Source: UBA947 sp031550975 (GTDB lineage Bacteria; Cyanobacteriota; Vampirovibrionia; Gastranaerophilales; Gastranaerophilaceae). Taken from it: 64,000 nt of DNA. Made by a program: the position numbers and the translations under genes. This document shows, piece by piece, positions 1-8,364 of the stretch; position 1 is the stretch's first letter; each line of letters starts with the position of its first letter. Below the pieces are notes generated by a model. The model worked only from the letters and a program-made list of their open reading frames with translations. It searched no databases and was not told where the DNA came from. Location: assembly GCA_031550975.1 (NCBI GenBank), contig JAVBOC010000013.1:1-64000 (forward strand), read 5' to 3'.

Positions 1-90
1 TTGCACTACAGCAAAGACAATCACCGCAATAACCCCAATAATAGTCATCGCAATTAATACCTCAGGGATGGTGAAACCTCGTTTTTTCAT
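1..90 (-). CDS. Prepilin-like protein, N-terminal fragment cut by the window edge
   Basis: Reading leftward from an ATG at 90-88 gives KKRGFTIPEVLIAM followed by a hydrophobic stretch rich in Ile and Val, and stays open to the window edge. This is the class III signal of type IV pilins and type II secretion pseudopilins: basic tip, Gly immediately before Phe (prepilin peptidase cleavage and N-methylation site), Glu at +5, then the hydrophobic spine. Only 30 codons are visible, so whether it is a pilin or pseudopilin cannot be said. It resembles the signal of the prepilin-like gene near 52.8 kb. Confidence 0.75.
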   Translation of the reverse strand, partial: MKKRGFTIPEVLIAMTIIGVIAVIVFAVVQ

Positions 91-186
91 ATAGCCTCCA
101 GCAGATTGTTCAATAATATTATACTATTATAACATATCTTGCAGCGCCGCACAAGCCTCAAATTCTTTTGAGAAAGGGAGTTTGGG

Positions 187-645
187 CTAAAGGACAATAA
201 AATGAATCCACCAGGCGATAAAAATCCCGAATAAGCCGCCCACAAGAACCTCTGTCGGAGTGTGTCCCAAAAGTTCTTTTAATTTTGGCCCGATAGCTTC
301 AACATTATGCTCGTAAAAATCTTCCATAATCTTATTTAAGCTTGCTGCGGTTTTTCCTGCTGCACGACGAAGTCCTGCCGCGTCATACATTACAATTAGC
401 GCTGAGGCAAATGCCACCGCGAAAATTACAGAATCAAATCCACGAATAAGTCCGACTGAAGTTGAAAGCCCCATAACGAACGCTGAGTGCGCGCTTGGCA
501 TTCCGCCTGTAGTTGTAAAAATTTTAAAATTAATTTTTCTGGTTTTAATCGTGAAGATTATAAACTTCAAAACCTGTGCTAATATCGATGCTGATGCAGC
601 TGTGATTAAAACTTCATACCCTGTGCTTGCTATTTCTATGCTCAT
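187..645 (-). CDS. DUF212 / divergent PAP2 family membrane protein (YuiD-like)
   Basis: A 152-residue protein with several hydrophobic segments and the family signature GGMPSAHSAFV (about residues 47-57), followed by YDAAGLRRAAGKTA. This is the DUF212 family, annotated as acid phosphatase/vanadium haloperoxidase-related and distantly related to PAP2 lipid phosphatases. SAH resembles the PAP2 core motif, but the substrate is unknown. Its ATG overlaps the stop of the upstream prenyl synthase (ATGA), so the two are translationally coupled. The neighbour suggests a role with prenyl or other lipid diphosphates, which is inference only. Confidence 0.8.
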   Translation of the reverse strand: MSIEIASTGYEVLITAASASILAQVLKFIIFTIKTRKINFKIFTTTGGMPSAHSAFVMGLSTSVGLIRGFDSVIFAVAFASALIVMYDAAGLRRAAGKTAASLNKIMEDFYEHNVEAIGPKLKELLGHTPTEVLVGGLFGIFIAWWIHFIVL

Positions 646-1505
646 TTAATTTGTTCTCTTATCCTTCTTATTATACTGTCCAATATTTCTGACCTGCCTT
701 TGATTATATCACGGCAATCATCAAGTAGGCAATTAAGTTTACATTTTGCATCTTCTAATCCCCATAAACTAACGGCGGTGAGTTTTCCGGCTGCTTTATC
801 TTTGCCTGCGGTCTTGCCGAGTTCATCGGAAGTGGAAATTTCGTCTAATATATCATCCGCGATTTGGAACGCGATACCAAGCTTTTGTCCGAACTCTGTA
901 ATTTCTGCGATTTGTTTTTCGTCAGCGCCGCCGATGATTGAGCCTGTGCGAAGCGCGAGCTTGAACAACACAGCGGTGTTGTTGGTTTGGATGAATTCAA
1001 GCGTCGCTTCTTCATCTTTGATTTCAGACGGATTTTGCTCTGATAAAATGTCTACGACCTGTCCTGCGATAAGCTGGTATGCGCCGGCAGCTTTGGTGTA
1101 TTCGTGTATCACACGAAGCTTGGTTTCAGACGATAAATTGGTTGATTTTTCTATAATTAATTGTGGTGCGAAAGTCAAAAGCGCGTCGCCTGCGAGTACC
1201 GCGATGGCTTCCCCAAAAACCTTATGGTTGGTGGGTTTGCCGCGACGCATGTCATCGTTGTCCATGCAAGGCAGGTCATCGTGAATCAGACTTTGCGCAT
1301 GAAGCATCTCAATCGCACACGCTGTCGGGATTGCGTCGTTTATATCCCCGCCAAATATACGGCAGGCTTCTAAACACATCACCGGCCGCAAGCGTTTGCC
1401 TGGAAGGGTTACGGTATATTTCATGGATTCAAAAATCTCGCGCGGATATTCCACTGGCATGAATTCTTCAAGTTTTTGGTCTATTAATTTTATATGATTT
1501 TGCAT
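642..1505 (-). CDS. ispA: Polyprenyl (geranyl/farnesyl) diphosphate synthase
   Basis: A 287-residue trans-isoprenyl diphosphate synthase. The first Asp-rich motif is DDLPCMDNDD (about residues 76-85) and the second is DDILDE (about 217-222); GKRLRP lies near residue 36 and QLIAGQ near 144. These residues bind Mg2+ and the allylic diphosphate. The enzyme condenses IPP with DMAPP/GPP to feed quinones and undecaprenyl phosphate. Length and the FARM spacing (two residues between the Asp pairs plus an insertion) fit bacterial FPP/GGPP synthases; chain length cannot be settled by eye. Preceded by AAGAGG. It is first in a two-gene unit with the DUF212 gene. Confidence 0.88.
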   Translation of the reverse strand: MQNHIKLIDQKLEEFMPVEYPREIFESMKYTVTLPGKRLRPVMCLEACRIFGGDINDAIPTACAIEMLHAQSLIHDDLPCMDNDDMRRGKPTNHKVFGEAIAVLAGDALLTFAPQLIIEKSTNLSSETKLRVIHEYTKAAGAYQLIAGQVVDILSEQNPSEIKDEEATLEFIQTNNTAVLFKLALRTGSIIGGADEKQIAEITEFGQKLGIAFQIADDILDEISTSDELGKTAGKDKAAGKLTAVSLWGLEDAKCKLNCLLDDCRDIIKGRSEILDSIIRRIREQIK

Positions 1506-1530
1506 TTTTCCTCTTTACTTATTATTTCCC

Positions 1531-1609
1531 TGTCATCCTGAACTGACTGCAGAATCTGGGCTCGTGTGGCTTGCAACAACCCAGATGCTGAAATAAATTC
1601 AGCATGACA
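1531..1609. repeat. Family C palindromic element (ispA/rsgA intergenic)
   Basis: The arms read TCATCCTGAA...GAATCTGGG and CCCAGATGCTGAA...TTCAGCATGA in inverted orientation, so the transcript could fold into a long hairpin. It is one of at least ten related palindromes in the window (GTCATnCTGAA/GTCATTCCGAA/GTCATTCTGAGC types). It lies between the rsgA stop and ispA start. Confidence 0.7.
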
Positions 1610-1617
1610 AAAAGAAA

Positions 1618-2730
1618 TTATTCGTCTGTTTCTTTGTATATTTTTTGTTTTTCAGTATTTCTCGCGCTGCGGCGTTTGCGTTCGCTGATTTTTGCAGTCT
1701 CACGGCCGCCGGAAACCTTGCGCGTTGTTTCCGTCTTTTTCCCGCTATAAGTGACTTTTTCTTTATATTCGCGCGCTTCTGCGATAAATTCCAAATAACT
1801 TTTATAGCGGCTCGGGGCGATTTTTATATTAGTTGAATGGTTGAATGGTTGAGCGGTTGAATGGCTGTTGTCAGCTGAAACAATGTTACTTGCAATGCCT
1901 TCAAGTATGGCGCAACCCACTTCATTAATGTGCAGGCAGTCGCTAAATTTACAAGGGGGGTAGGTATTAAATTCGTTGAATAATGCGCTGACTTCAGCCG
2001 GCAGCAGAAAGTCAAACTTAACATTGCTAAAGCCCGGGGTGTCTATTATCTGGGTTGAATTGTTGTGGGCTCCTGATTTACTGGTCTCTAGTCCCTCATC
2101 CCTGGTTTCTAACTTAATTATTTCACAATGGCGGGTTGTATGAGTTCCGCGCTGGGTTTTTTCGCTCACGGCGCCGATTTTTAGGCTCAAATCAGGAGAA
2201 ATTGCGTTAATTAAACTGGATTTACCAACTCCTGAATTTCCGCATAGCACACTCGTTTTGCCTGATAAAACTTTTTTAAATTCCTCTATCCCTTGATGTT
2301 CGGTCGCAGAAGTGAAAAGGACTTCATAACCAAGCGGCTCATAAATATTAGTTATTGTTGCAACACTGGTCTCTAGTTCCTTGTCCCTAGTGCCTACCAA
2401 GTCTTCTTTGTTAAAACAAAGCTTCACGGGGATGTTGTAATATTTTGCAAGCGCGATGTAGCGGTCAAGCTGAACAAAACTCAAATCCGGTTCTTTGAGT
2501 GCTGAAACAATAATTACCTGGTCAATGTTTGCTGCAGAAGGCCGCGGGATAAAGTTTTTGCGGGGTAGAATATTCTCAATTACGCCGTTGCCAAACTCCA
2601 CAAAATCGCCTGTGAGAATTTTCTCGCCGCGCTTTTTTAAGACTTCTCTTATCTTGCATTCGTAAACATTTTCGCCATCATCAACGTAGTAAAAATCCGA
2701 ATGTATTCTGCAAATCTGCCCTTTTTTCAT
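1618..2730 (-). CDS. rsgA: Ribosome small-subunit-dependent GTPase A with in-frame repeat insertions
   Basis: Circularly permuted GTPase of late 30S maturation. An N-terminal OB-like region precedes NKED (G4, residues 107-110), GNSGVGKS (G1, 164-171) and DTPG (G3, 230-233), then the zinc knuckle C260-x5-C265-x-H267-x5-C273. The permuted G4-G1-G3 order is diagnostic. At 370 residues it is longer than the usual ~300-350. Three stretches match repeats found elsewhere in the window: residues ~112-121 and ~207-218 are family B (ctagtccctag type) and ~289-299 is the TTGAATGG minirepeat. The basic C-terminal tail is also long. The ATG lies 6 nt after TAAAAT, with TTGCAA 17 nt upstream and no Shine-Dalgarno, suggesting leaderless expression. 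Confidence 0.92.
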   Translation of the reverse strand: MKKGQICRIHSDFYYVDDGENVYECKIREVLKKRGEKILTGDFVEFGNGVIENILPRKNFIPRPSAANIDQVIIVSALKEPDLSFVQLDRYIALAKYYNIPVKLCFNKEDLVGTRDKELETSVATITNIYEPLGYEVLFTSATEHQGIEEFKKVLSGKTSVLCGNSGVGKSSLINAISPDLSLKIGAVSEKTQRGTHTTRHCEIIKLETRDEGLETSKSGAHNNSTQIIDTPGFSNVKFDFLLPAEVSALFNEFNTYPPCKFSDCLHINEVGCAILEGIASNIVSADNSHSTAQPFNHSTNIKIAPSRYKSYLEFIAEAREYKEKVTYSGKKTETTRKVSGGRETAKISERKRRSARNTEKQKIYKETDE

Positions 2731-2817
2731 TCCTTAATTTTAGGTCAAAGTTCATAATTTTGCAAATTTTAATTGTTTGTGATAGCATTTACTAGGATAT
2801 TTTGAAAAGGGGAAAAA

Positions 2818-3375
2818 ATGATTTCAGTAAACGACTTAAAGACTGGATTGACACTACAATTAGATAACGGACTATGGTCTGTTATAGATTTCTTACACGT
2901 AAAACCCGGTAAGGGCGCGGCGTTTGTAAGAACGAAAATCAAAAACGTAGAATCCGGCAACGTTATAGAAAAAACTTTCCGCGCGGGTGAAAAAGTTGCA
3001 CGTGCAATGCTAGACAGACGCGAAATGCAATACCTTTATAAAGAAGGCCAAGAGTTCGTTATGATGGATAATGAAAACTATGAACAATTGCACCTGACTG
3101 AGGCGCAAGTTGGCGACGGCGTTAAATATCTCAAAGAAAATATGGTTCTTCAGGTTCTTTTACATGACGGCCGTATAATTGGGGTTGATATCCCGGCGCA
3201 CGTTGTGTTAGAAGTAGTTGACACCCCACCGGCCGAAAAAGGCAACACTGCTCAAGGCGGTACAAAACCTGCTGTGCTTGAGACCGGCGCAACCGTTAAC
3301 GTTCCGTTCTTTGTCGGCAACGGTGATATGATTAGAGTTGATACCAGAACAAACGATTATCTGGACAGAGCATAA
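2818..3375 (+). CDS. efp: Translation elongation factor P
   Basis: A 185-residue EF-P with three beta-barrel domains by length. HVKPGKGAAFVRTK places the conserved tip lysine at K32, equivalent to the modified K34 of E. coli. The C-terminal signature GDMIRVDTRTNDYLDR is intact. EF-P relieves ribosome stalling at polyproline. No modification enzyme (EpmA/EarP) is nearby. A GGGGA sequence precedes the start. It heads a tight same-strand set with accB (31-nt gap) and accC, the gene order seen in many Cyanobacteria and Firmicutes. Confidence 0.97.
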   Translation: MISVNDLKTGLTLQLDNGLWSVIDFLHVKPGKGAAFVRTKIKNVESGNVIEKTFRAGEKVARAMLDRREMQYLYKEGQEFVMMDNENYEQLHLTEAQVGDGVKYLKENMVLQVLLHDGRIIGVDIPAHVVLEVVDTPPAEKGNTAQGGTKPAVLETGATVNVPFFVGNGDMIRVDTRTNDYLDRA

Positions 3376-3406
3376 AATTTACAGACATAGATTGGAGATT
3401 AATTAA

Positions 3407-3850
3407 ATGAAATTTGATATAGATTATATTGAAAAACTAGCAAAAATTATTGAAGAAAACTCATTGACCGAGATTTCGCTTGAAGATGGCGAGCAAGCTA
3501 TCACAGTAAGAAAAGAAGTAACTTACGCAGCTGCGGCTCCTATGATGCAAGCAGCACCAGCAGCGGTTGCGGCAGCTCCTGCGGCGGCAGCAGCACCGGC
3601 AGCGGAAGCTAAAAAAGGTAAAGCGATTACATCACCGATGGTTGGTACTTTCTACAAAGCACCGTCACCGGATGCGAAACCGTTTGTTACTGTTGGGCAA
3701 GAAGTTAAAGCAGGCGATGTTGTTTGTATCGTTGAAGCGATGAAGTTGATGAACGAAATCGAATCTGAATTCACCGGCAAAATTGTTGAAATATGCGTTG
3801 AAGACGGTCAACCGATTGAATTCGGCCAAGCGTTGTTCTACGTTGAATAG
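3407..3850 (+). CDS. accB: Biotin carboxyl carrier protein of acetyl-CoA carboxylase
   Basis: A 147-residue BCCP. The N-terminal domain is followed by an Ala/Pro-rich swinging linker (about residues 41-68) and a C-terminal biotinyl domain beginning ITSPMVGTFYKAPSP. The biotin acceptor is K113 in EAMKLMNE. It carries carboxybiotin between biotin carboxylase (next gene) and carboxyltransferase in the first step of fatty acid synthesis. It lies 33 nt before accC, in one operon with efp. The carboxyltransferase genes accA and accD are not in the window. Confidence 0.97.
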   Translation: MKFDIDYIEKLAKIIEENSLTEISLEDGEQAITVRKEVTYAAAAPMMQAAPAAVAAAPAAAAAPAAEAKKGKAITSPMVGTFYKAPSPDAKPFVTVGQEVKAGDVVCIVEAMKLMNEIESEFTGKIVEICVEDGQPIEFGQALFYVE

Positions 3851-3883
3851 TCAAGATATTTAGATCTAGGGAAATATTGAAAA

Positions 3884-5242
3884 ATGTTTAAAAAAGTGTT
3901 AATTGCAAACCGCGGCGAGATAGCGGTAAGAATTATTAGAGCGTGTAGAGAAATCGGACTTCCTACAGTCGCGGTATATTCGCAAGCGGACGCGAATTCA
4001 CTCCACGTAAGACTTGCGACCGAAGCGTTCTGTATCGGTCCGGCGCAGAGTGCAAACAGCTATTTGAGCATTCCGGCGATTATTTCAGCTGCTATGGCAG
4101 CTGGTGCTGATGCGATTCATCCTGGTTACGGATTTATGGCAGAGCGCGCGGATTTTGCTGAGATTTGCGAAAAACACGGGATCAAGTTCATCGGACCTTC
4201 AGCCGAAGCTATGCGCAAAATGGGCGACAAGGCTACAGCAAGAAAAACTATGACGGACAACAACGTTCCTGTAACACCAGGTACTGATTTGGTTAAAAAT
4301 GCGGACGATATCAAAGCGTTTGCAAAAAAAGTCGGCTACCCGCTTATATTGAAAGCCACTGCAGGCGGCGGCGGCAAGGGCATGAGAATTGTTCGCGCTG
4401 ACGAAGAAGTTGAATCAAACTTTAACCTGTGTCAAACAGAAGCACAGAATTTCTTCGGCAACCCGGGCGTTTATGTAGAAAAATATTTAGAAAACCCGCG
4501 CCACATTGAGGTCCAAATTTTAGGTGATAGTTTTGGAAATGTTGTTCACTTGGGCGAGCGTGATTGTTCAATCCAGCGTCGTCACCAAAAATTAATCGAA
4601 GAAGCGCCGTCACCGGCAATTGATGAGAAAACCCGTAAAGAGATGGGCGCAGCAGCTGTTCGTGCGGCAAAAGCAATCAATTACGAAGGCGCAGGGACTT
4701 GCGAGTTCTTGCTTGATACAAGCGAGGGCGGCAAAGGCAATTGGTATTTTATGGAAATGAATACCAGAATCCAAGTTGAGCACTGCGTAACTGAGATGAT
4801 TTCAAATATCGATTTGATTCGCGAACAAATTATGGTTGCAGCCGGCGAAAAGCTTGATTTCACGCAGGATGATATCATTCTTCGCGGACACGCGATTGAG
4901 TGCAGAATCAATGCTGAAAACCCTGACAAAGACTTTATGCCTTGTCCTGGGACTATTAGCGGCTACCTTCCGCCGGGAGGTTTTGGAGTTCGCGTGGATT
5001 CACACGTTTATCAGGATTATTCAATCCCGCCATATTACGATTCAATGATTGGTAAATTAATCTGCTGGGGCAGAACTCGTAACGAGGCGCGCCGCAGAAT
5101 GTATCGCGCGTTAAAAGAATACGTTGTAACAGGCGTTGAAACCACAATTCCGTTCCATCAAAAAATTGTTGAAGACGAAGTCTTCATTTCAGGTGATTTT
5201 AACACAGGATTTATTGAGGACTACAACAAACGCCAAGGGTAA
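3884..5242 (+). CDS. accC: Acetyl-CoA carboxylase, biotin carboxylase subunit
   Basis: A 452-residue ATP-grasp enzyme of normal length. It starts MFKKVLIANRGEIAVRI; the ATP-binding glycine loop KATAGGGGKGMR is near residue 157, HIEVQ and GERDCSIQRRHQK lie in the middle, and the catalytic MNTRIQVEHCVTE segment is near residue 290. It carboxylates biotin on AccB using ATP and bicarbonate. Last gene of the efp-accB-accC operon; it converges on the XRE-family gene 32 nt downstream. Confidence 0.97.
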   Translation: MFKKVLIANRGEIAVRIIRACREIGLPTVAVYSQADANSLHVRLATEAFCIGPAQSANSYLSIPAIISAAMAAGADAIHPGYGFMAERADFAEICEKHGIKFIGPSAEAMRKMGDKATARKTMTDNNVPVTPGTDLVKNADDIKAFAKKVGYPLILKATAGGGGKGMRIVRADEEVESNFNLCQTEAQNFFGNPGVYVEKYLENPRHIEVQILGDSFGNVVHLGERDCSIQRRHQKLIEEAPSPAIDEKTRKEMGAAAVRAAKAINYEGAGTCEFLLDTSEGGKGNWYFMEMNTRIQVEHCVTEMISNIDLIREQIMVAAGEKLDFTQDDIILRGHAIECRINAENPDKDFMPCPGTISGYLPPGGFGVRVDSHVYQDYSIPPYYDSMIGKLICWGRTRNEARRRMYRALKEYVVTGVETTIPFHQKIVEDEVFISGDFNTGFIEDYNKRQG

Positions 5243-5274
5243 GTTGATATCTTTATCCTCGTTCGACTATTGTT

Positions 5275-5919
5275 CTAGCGCCCCTTGTTGGCGAGTTTTA
5301 TTCCTGCGATAAACATCTCGAGTTTGTCCAAATCCTCGTCGTTATTGAGCGAATTCACCATTAATTTCATGAAATCAAAGTATAGATTGTCTTGAGCGAG
5401 TTCTCTTATTTTGCTCAAAAGTGCTTGAATTTCTGAGTCTTTGTTTGAATCTACGATTTTGTATGATCTGTCAGGAAAATATTCAACGGTTTTTGAGGTT
5501 CCGTTGTCATGATTATATTGAACGATGACCGAGCGCTTGATGTTTTTTGCTATAACAAACATTTCCTCGTCAACTTCATCATAGCGGAAAGTTTCGGTAA
5601 CCTGCTTGTTTTTTAGCGGGTCGTGCAAATATACAACGTTATTTTTAATCGTAGCTTTGTAATTATAAGTCGTGCCGGTACCCGTGCTCATGGAGATGGC
5701 CTCGTTGTCGAATTCAAAGTTAAACAAATCTCTTGGCGAGATTGTTAGCTCAACACAAAGATTTTCTATAGTAGAGCTTGTTGGGAAATGGTCGCCGGTT
5801 TCGATTTTGGAAACTTGCCTTGGGTGAATGCCAATGAGCTCGGACAGTTTCTCTTGCGTAAGCCCTTTGGATTTTCTTATGATTTTTAAATGTCGCCCAA
5901 ATGCCTGCTTAAAATTCAT
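5275..5919 (-). CDS. XRE-family transcriptional regulator with uncharacterised C-terminal domain
   Basis: A 214-residue protein. Residues ~8-62 form a Cro/CI-type helix-turn-helix (GLTQEKLSELIGIHPRQVSKIETG, given here as its key span). The C-terminal ~145 residues (starting near TYNYKATIKNN) are unfamiliar and lack an obvious peptidase or sugar-binding motif. A strong AAGGAG lies 8 nt before the ATG. It converges with accC, and its upstream region also holds the tRNA-Leu promoter on the other strand. Targets are unknown. Confidence 0.8.
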   Translation of the reverse strand: MNFKQAFGRHLKIIRKSKGLTQEKLSELIGIHPRQVSKIETGDHFPTSSTIENLCVELTISPRDLFNFEFDNEAISMSTGTGTTYNYKATIKNNVVYLHDPLKNKQVTETFRYDEVDEEMFVIAKNIKRSVIVQYNHDNGTSKTVEYFPDRSYKIVDSNKDSEIQALLSKIRELAQDNLYFDFMKLMVNSLNNDEDLDKLEMFIAGIKLANKGR

Positions 5920-6078
5920 ATTTTTCTCCTTGCCAATAGTATATTAGGTTATCGCAGATTAAATAATGATTTAAAACGCCCAATTTAGTTATGTTTAGGT
6001 GTAATTAGGCGCACAAGGCTCTAGGAAATATTAAAAAAGAGTGGGAAAAGGGTAAGTTGAAAGATTTCAAGGTGCTTT

Positions 6079-6108
6079 TTGCTAAAAGAATCAAGTTTGT
6101 GCTATAAT
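6079..6108 (+). promoter_or_regulatory. Promoter of the tRNA-Leu gene
   Basis: TTGCTA at 6079-6084, 18-nt spacer, TATAAT at 6103-6108. The tRNA begins at 6122, leaving a short 5' leader. The -10 is a perfect sigma-70 consensus. Confidence 0.65.
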
Positions 6109-6121
6109 TTAACTTGACCGT

Positions 6122-6202
6122 GTCGAAGTGGTGGAATGGTAGACACGCACGCTTGAGGGGCGTGTGGCGAAAGCTGTGGGGGTTCAAGTCCCCCCTTCGA
6201 CA
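6122..6202 (+). tRNA. tRNA-Leu (anticodon GAG)
   Basis: Acceptor stem GTCGAAG pairs with CTTCGAC. The anticodon stem CACGC/GCGTG holds the loop TTGAGGG, giving anticodon GAG. A class II variable arm (GGC-GAAA-GCT) and the T arm GGGGG-TTCAAGT-CCCCC follow. Discriminator A; CCA is not encoded. The 3' end is one base from the stop codon of the convergent glycosyltransferase, with no poly-T terminator between. Confidence 0.97.
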
Positions 6203-6203
6203 T

Positions 6204-7163
6204 TTATTTTAACATAAGTATCTTGAATTTAAGAACCCAATAACTATCGTTTACTCCCGGGTTGAAACTTGTCCAACGGCTGTTTGGATAGGTTGTTTTG
6301 ATATGTTGGAGTAGTTTTGAAAACTCTGCAAAGTACTCTTTTTTTGCCTCATTACTGAATTTTCCAAGCCAAGAAACGGCTTTTGAAAAATATTTGTTGA
6401 CGAAAATTGTTTCATAACCTGACATTAAACCTTTCTCCTGCAGGAGTTTTTCAATTCCCTCAAAAACATAAATCGGTGAAAAATCGATTTTCTTTTTGAC
6501 GCTCATTGCTGAACCTACGCGGTTTTTGCGGTAGCAATAAAGATTTTGCGGTAAAAGCGCAATGCGCTGTGCTGCAATCATCGAGTGGAAAAACAGCAAC
6601 TGGTCTTCTCCAACCATAATTTCTTGGAACTTTATGCCGTTTTTGATTAAAAATTCGCGCTTGTAGAGCTTTGTCCACGGAGTTGCAGGGAAGTTGAAAA
6701 CACTGTTCTTGATATCCTGTGCACCAAAAACTTTTCCTAAATATTTCTTAGGTAATTTTGTATAAGAATACCCGCCGTGGCGTCGTTTTTCACCATCGCA
6801 TGACCAGCCGCCAAAAATCAATAAGTCCAAATTTTGTTCAATTGCTTGATTGTAGGCAGTTTCGAGCGCATTTTTGTCCCCCAACCAATCGTCGCTGTCG
6901 CAGAAGAAAATGTATTCGCCGATTGCTTTGTCAATTGCGTTGTTGCGCGCTACTCCGCGACCGCCATTTTTCTGGTCAATAATTTTAACGCGATTGTCGC
7001 GGTCAGCAAATTCCTGCAAAATCTCGAGTGAATTGTCCGTAGAGCCATCGTTCACGCAAATAATTTCGATATCTTTAAGCGATTGTTCAAGGATGCTCTC
7101 CAGGCATTGCGGAAGATATTGAGCGACGTTATAAACCGGTATAATCAAAGAAATTTTAGGCAT
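6204..7163 (-). CDS. Family 2 glycosyltransferase
   Basis: A 319-residue GT2 enzyme with a GT-A fold. It starts KISLIIPVYNVAQYLPQCLE; VNDGSTDNS (about residues 38-46), NGGRGVARN (about 66-74) and the metal-binding CDSDDW (about 88-93) are clear. It probably transfers a nucleotide-activated sugar to a surface polysaccharide or glycolipid. No other glycan genes adjoin it, so the acceptor is unknown. The C-terminal third is typical of polysaccharide-type GT2 proteins (YCYRKNRVGSAM). Confidence 0.88.
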   Translation of the reverse strand: MPKISLIIPVYNVAQYLPQCLESILEQSLKDIEIICVNDGSTDNSLEILQEFADRDNRVKIIDQKNGGRGVARNNAIDKAIGEYIFFCDSDDWLGDKNALETAYNQAIEQNLDLLIFGGWSCDGEKRRHGGYSYTKLPKKYLGKVFGAQDIKNSVFNFPATPWTKLYKREFLIKNGIKFQEIMVGEDQLLFFHSMIAAQRIALLPQNLYCYRKNRVGSAMSVKKKIDFSPIYVFEGIEKLLQEKGLMSGYETIFVNKYFSKAVSWLGKFSNEAKKEYFAEFSKLLQHIKTTYPNSRWTSFNPGVNDSYWVLKFKILMLK

Positions 7164-7200
7164 AAAGCGATTATACCATGGTAACGCACATATTTATATC

Positions 7201-7330
7201 GTCATTCTGAGCATCGCGAAGAAGCGCAATGTTTATGCAGCGTGCAACGACTTTGAGATGTTTCGGCTGTGTTCGCATTAAATAGGCTCGCTCCCGCTCA
7301 TGTCTCCTGCTCGCTTGCCTCAACATGACG
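7201..7330. repeat. Family C palindromic element (GTCATTCTGAGC type)
   Basis: Left end GTCATTCTGAGC-atcGCGAAG, interior ACTTTGAGATGTTTCGG, right end CCTCAACATGAC. The same parts in the same order occur at 11922-12006 and, in shorter form, at 43176-43222 and 45049-45132. It fills the gap between the glycosyltransferase start and the flgC stop. Confidence 0.7.
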
Positions 7331-7340
7331 AAAGTTTATG

Positions 7341-7784
7341 CTATCTGCCGATTTCAGTTGCTTTTTGTGCCATTGATTTCGTAATCCCGATTAGGGCAAG
7401 GTTGGCTTCGTAAGCTCGTTGAGCCAGAACTGCATCCGCAATATCAACCATCGCATTTACGTTCGAGGATCGTATATAGCCGTTTTCATCAGCATCAGGG
7501 TGGCCCGGTCTGTAAATTCTTTCTCCCATGGTCGGGTCTTCCACACAGCCGTTAAACATTACGCCGCCTTGTTGATAAGGCAAGTTGCCAACGCCGAATA
7601 CATCGTTTTTCATCGTATTCATAAGTCCGTGGAAGGAAATATCTTCGGTTGCCATCAACATCGGAATCCGTCTGACATAGTTTGGCGTGTCGACGTTCGC
7701 AACGTTTTTTGCATGAATGTCAAGTCTCAAACCGTGTGCGGTAAGAGCGTTTGCGCCGATATTCATTGATTGCATTATACTCAT
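7341..7784 (-). CDS. flgC: Flagellar basal-body rod protein FlgC
   Basis: 147 residues from the ATG at 7784, which has AGGAG at proper spacing; a longer reading frame upstream runs into a family A repeat and is rejected. The N-terminal rod motif reads HAKNVANVDTPNYVRR and the C-terminal helix AVLAQRAYEANLALIGITKSM. FlgC assembles the proximal rod with FlgB, exported by the flagellar type III system. It lies downstream of flgB, separated by a family A repeat rather than the usual tight coupling. Confidence 0.92.
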   Translation of the reverse strand: MSIMQSMNIGANALTAHGLRLDIHAKNVANVDTPNYVRRIPMLMATEDISFHGLMNTMKNDVFGVGNLPYQQGGVMFNGCVEDPTMGERIYRPGHPDADENGYIRSSNVNAMVDIADAVLAQRAYEANLALIGITKSMAQKATEIGR

Positions 7785-7807
7785 TTGTTTTCTCCTGATT
7801 GTTGTTT

Positions 7808-7908
7808 TAAGTGAGTGGTGAATGGTGAGTGGTGAATGGTGCTTCAAATGCTTCGCATTAATATTTACTTTGTTGAACTATTCACTATTCACGATTGCCT
7901 ATTCACTA
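7808..7908. repeat. Family A inverted element between flgB and flgC
   Basis: Left arm of tandem GTGAGTGGTGAATGG units, short interior containing the mini-hairpin ATGCTTCGCAT, right arm of ATTCACTATTCAC units. The arms are inverted copies, so the flgB-flgC transcript would carry a long hairpin. Related elements occur at 10044, 10976, 23893, 25751/26158, 27886 and 28478. Confidence 0.8.
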
Positions 7909-7911
7909 GTT

Positions 7912-8259
7912 CTATTTCCCAACATTAATTACCGTTTTCATCTCAGTAATTAAGTTAGACATTCTTCTTGTTGCCATTGTGTAGAACAGGGCGTTCTGTT
8001 GGATTTCCATCAACTCCTTTGCTGGGTCGATTTCTTCAAAATGGCGTTCTTCGATTACCCCTGAAGGCCCCAGTTTTTCAGAAAGTTTTGTTTCTAACGG
8101 GCTGTTCATTGAGCCGAGGTATTCGCTAAAGTTTATGTCTTTACGTACATAGCCCGGAGTATCTATGTTTGCAAGGTTTGAACCCAGCGCTCTTTGGCGT
8201 TGTGAAACCAAGTCCATCATTAAATTTACTTTGCCCAAGCTGTCAAGTGATGTAAACAT
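7912..8259 (-). CDS. flgB: Flagellar basal-body rod protein FlgB
   Basis: 115 residues, normal for FlgB. RQRALGSNLANIDTPGYVRKDINF (key part NLANIDTPGY) is the rod-protein signature, and the C-terminal helix contains LFYTMATRRMSNLITEMKTVI. AAGGTAG precedes the ATG. FlgB is the innermost rod subunit contacting FliE and the MS ring. It is transcribed with the two FlgG/FlgF-type genes upstream and flgC downstream. Confidence 0.92.
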   Translation of the reverse strand: MFTSLDSLGKVNLMMDLVSQRQRALGSNLANIDTPGYVRKDINFSEYLGSMNSPLETKLSEKLGPSGVIEERHFEEIDPAKELMEIQQNALFYTMATRRMSNLITEMKTVINVGK

Positions 8260-8281
8260 TTTCTACCTTTCGTTTGCTCTT

Positions 8282-8364
8282 GTCTTGGATTATTGGCGGT
8301 TCGGAAAAGCGTGGTTTTCCTCACCTTGGGCGTTCACTTCGTTCCACGCCCGCCAAAATCCGCT
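8282..8364. repeat. Family D element, copy 1
   Basis: An ~83-bp unit starting GTCTTGGATTATTGGCGG and ending GCCAAAATCCGCT, with the internal inverted repeat GGCGT...ACGCC. Near-identical copies are at 9835-9917 and 47722-47803. Its right end supplies the TA of the TAG stop codon of the upstream rod-protein gene. Confidence 0.8.

Noticed and set aside
7785..7847. N-terminal extension of FlgC (MKHHSPLTIHHSLK...)
   Set aside because: Encoded by a family A repeat arm; the ATG at 7784 has AGGAG. The same reasoning removes extensions of FlhA (MSTKCEHNE...) and FliF (MSNSELNE...).
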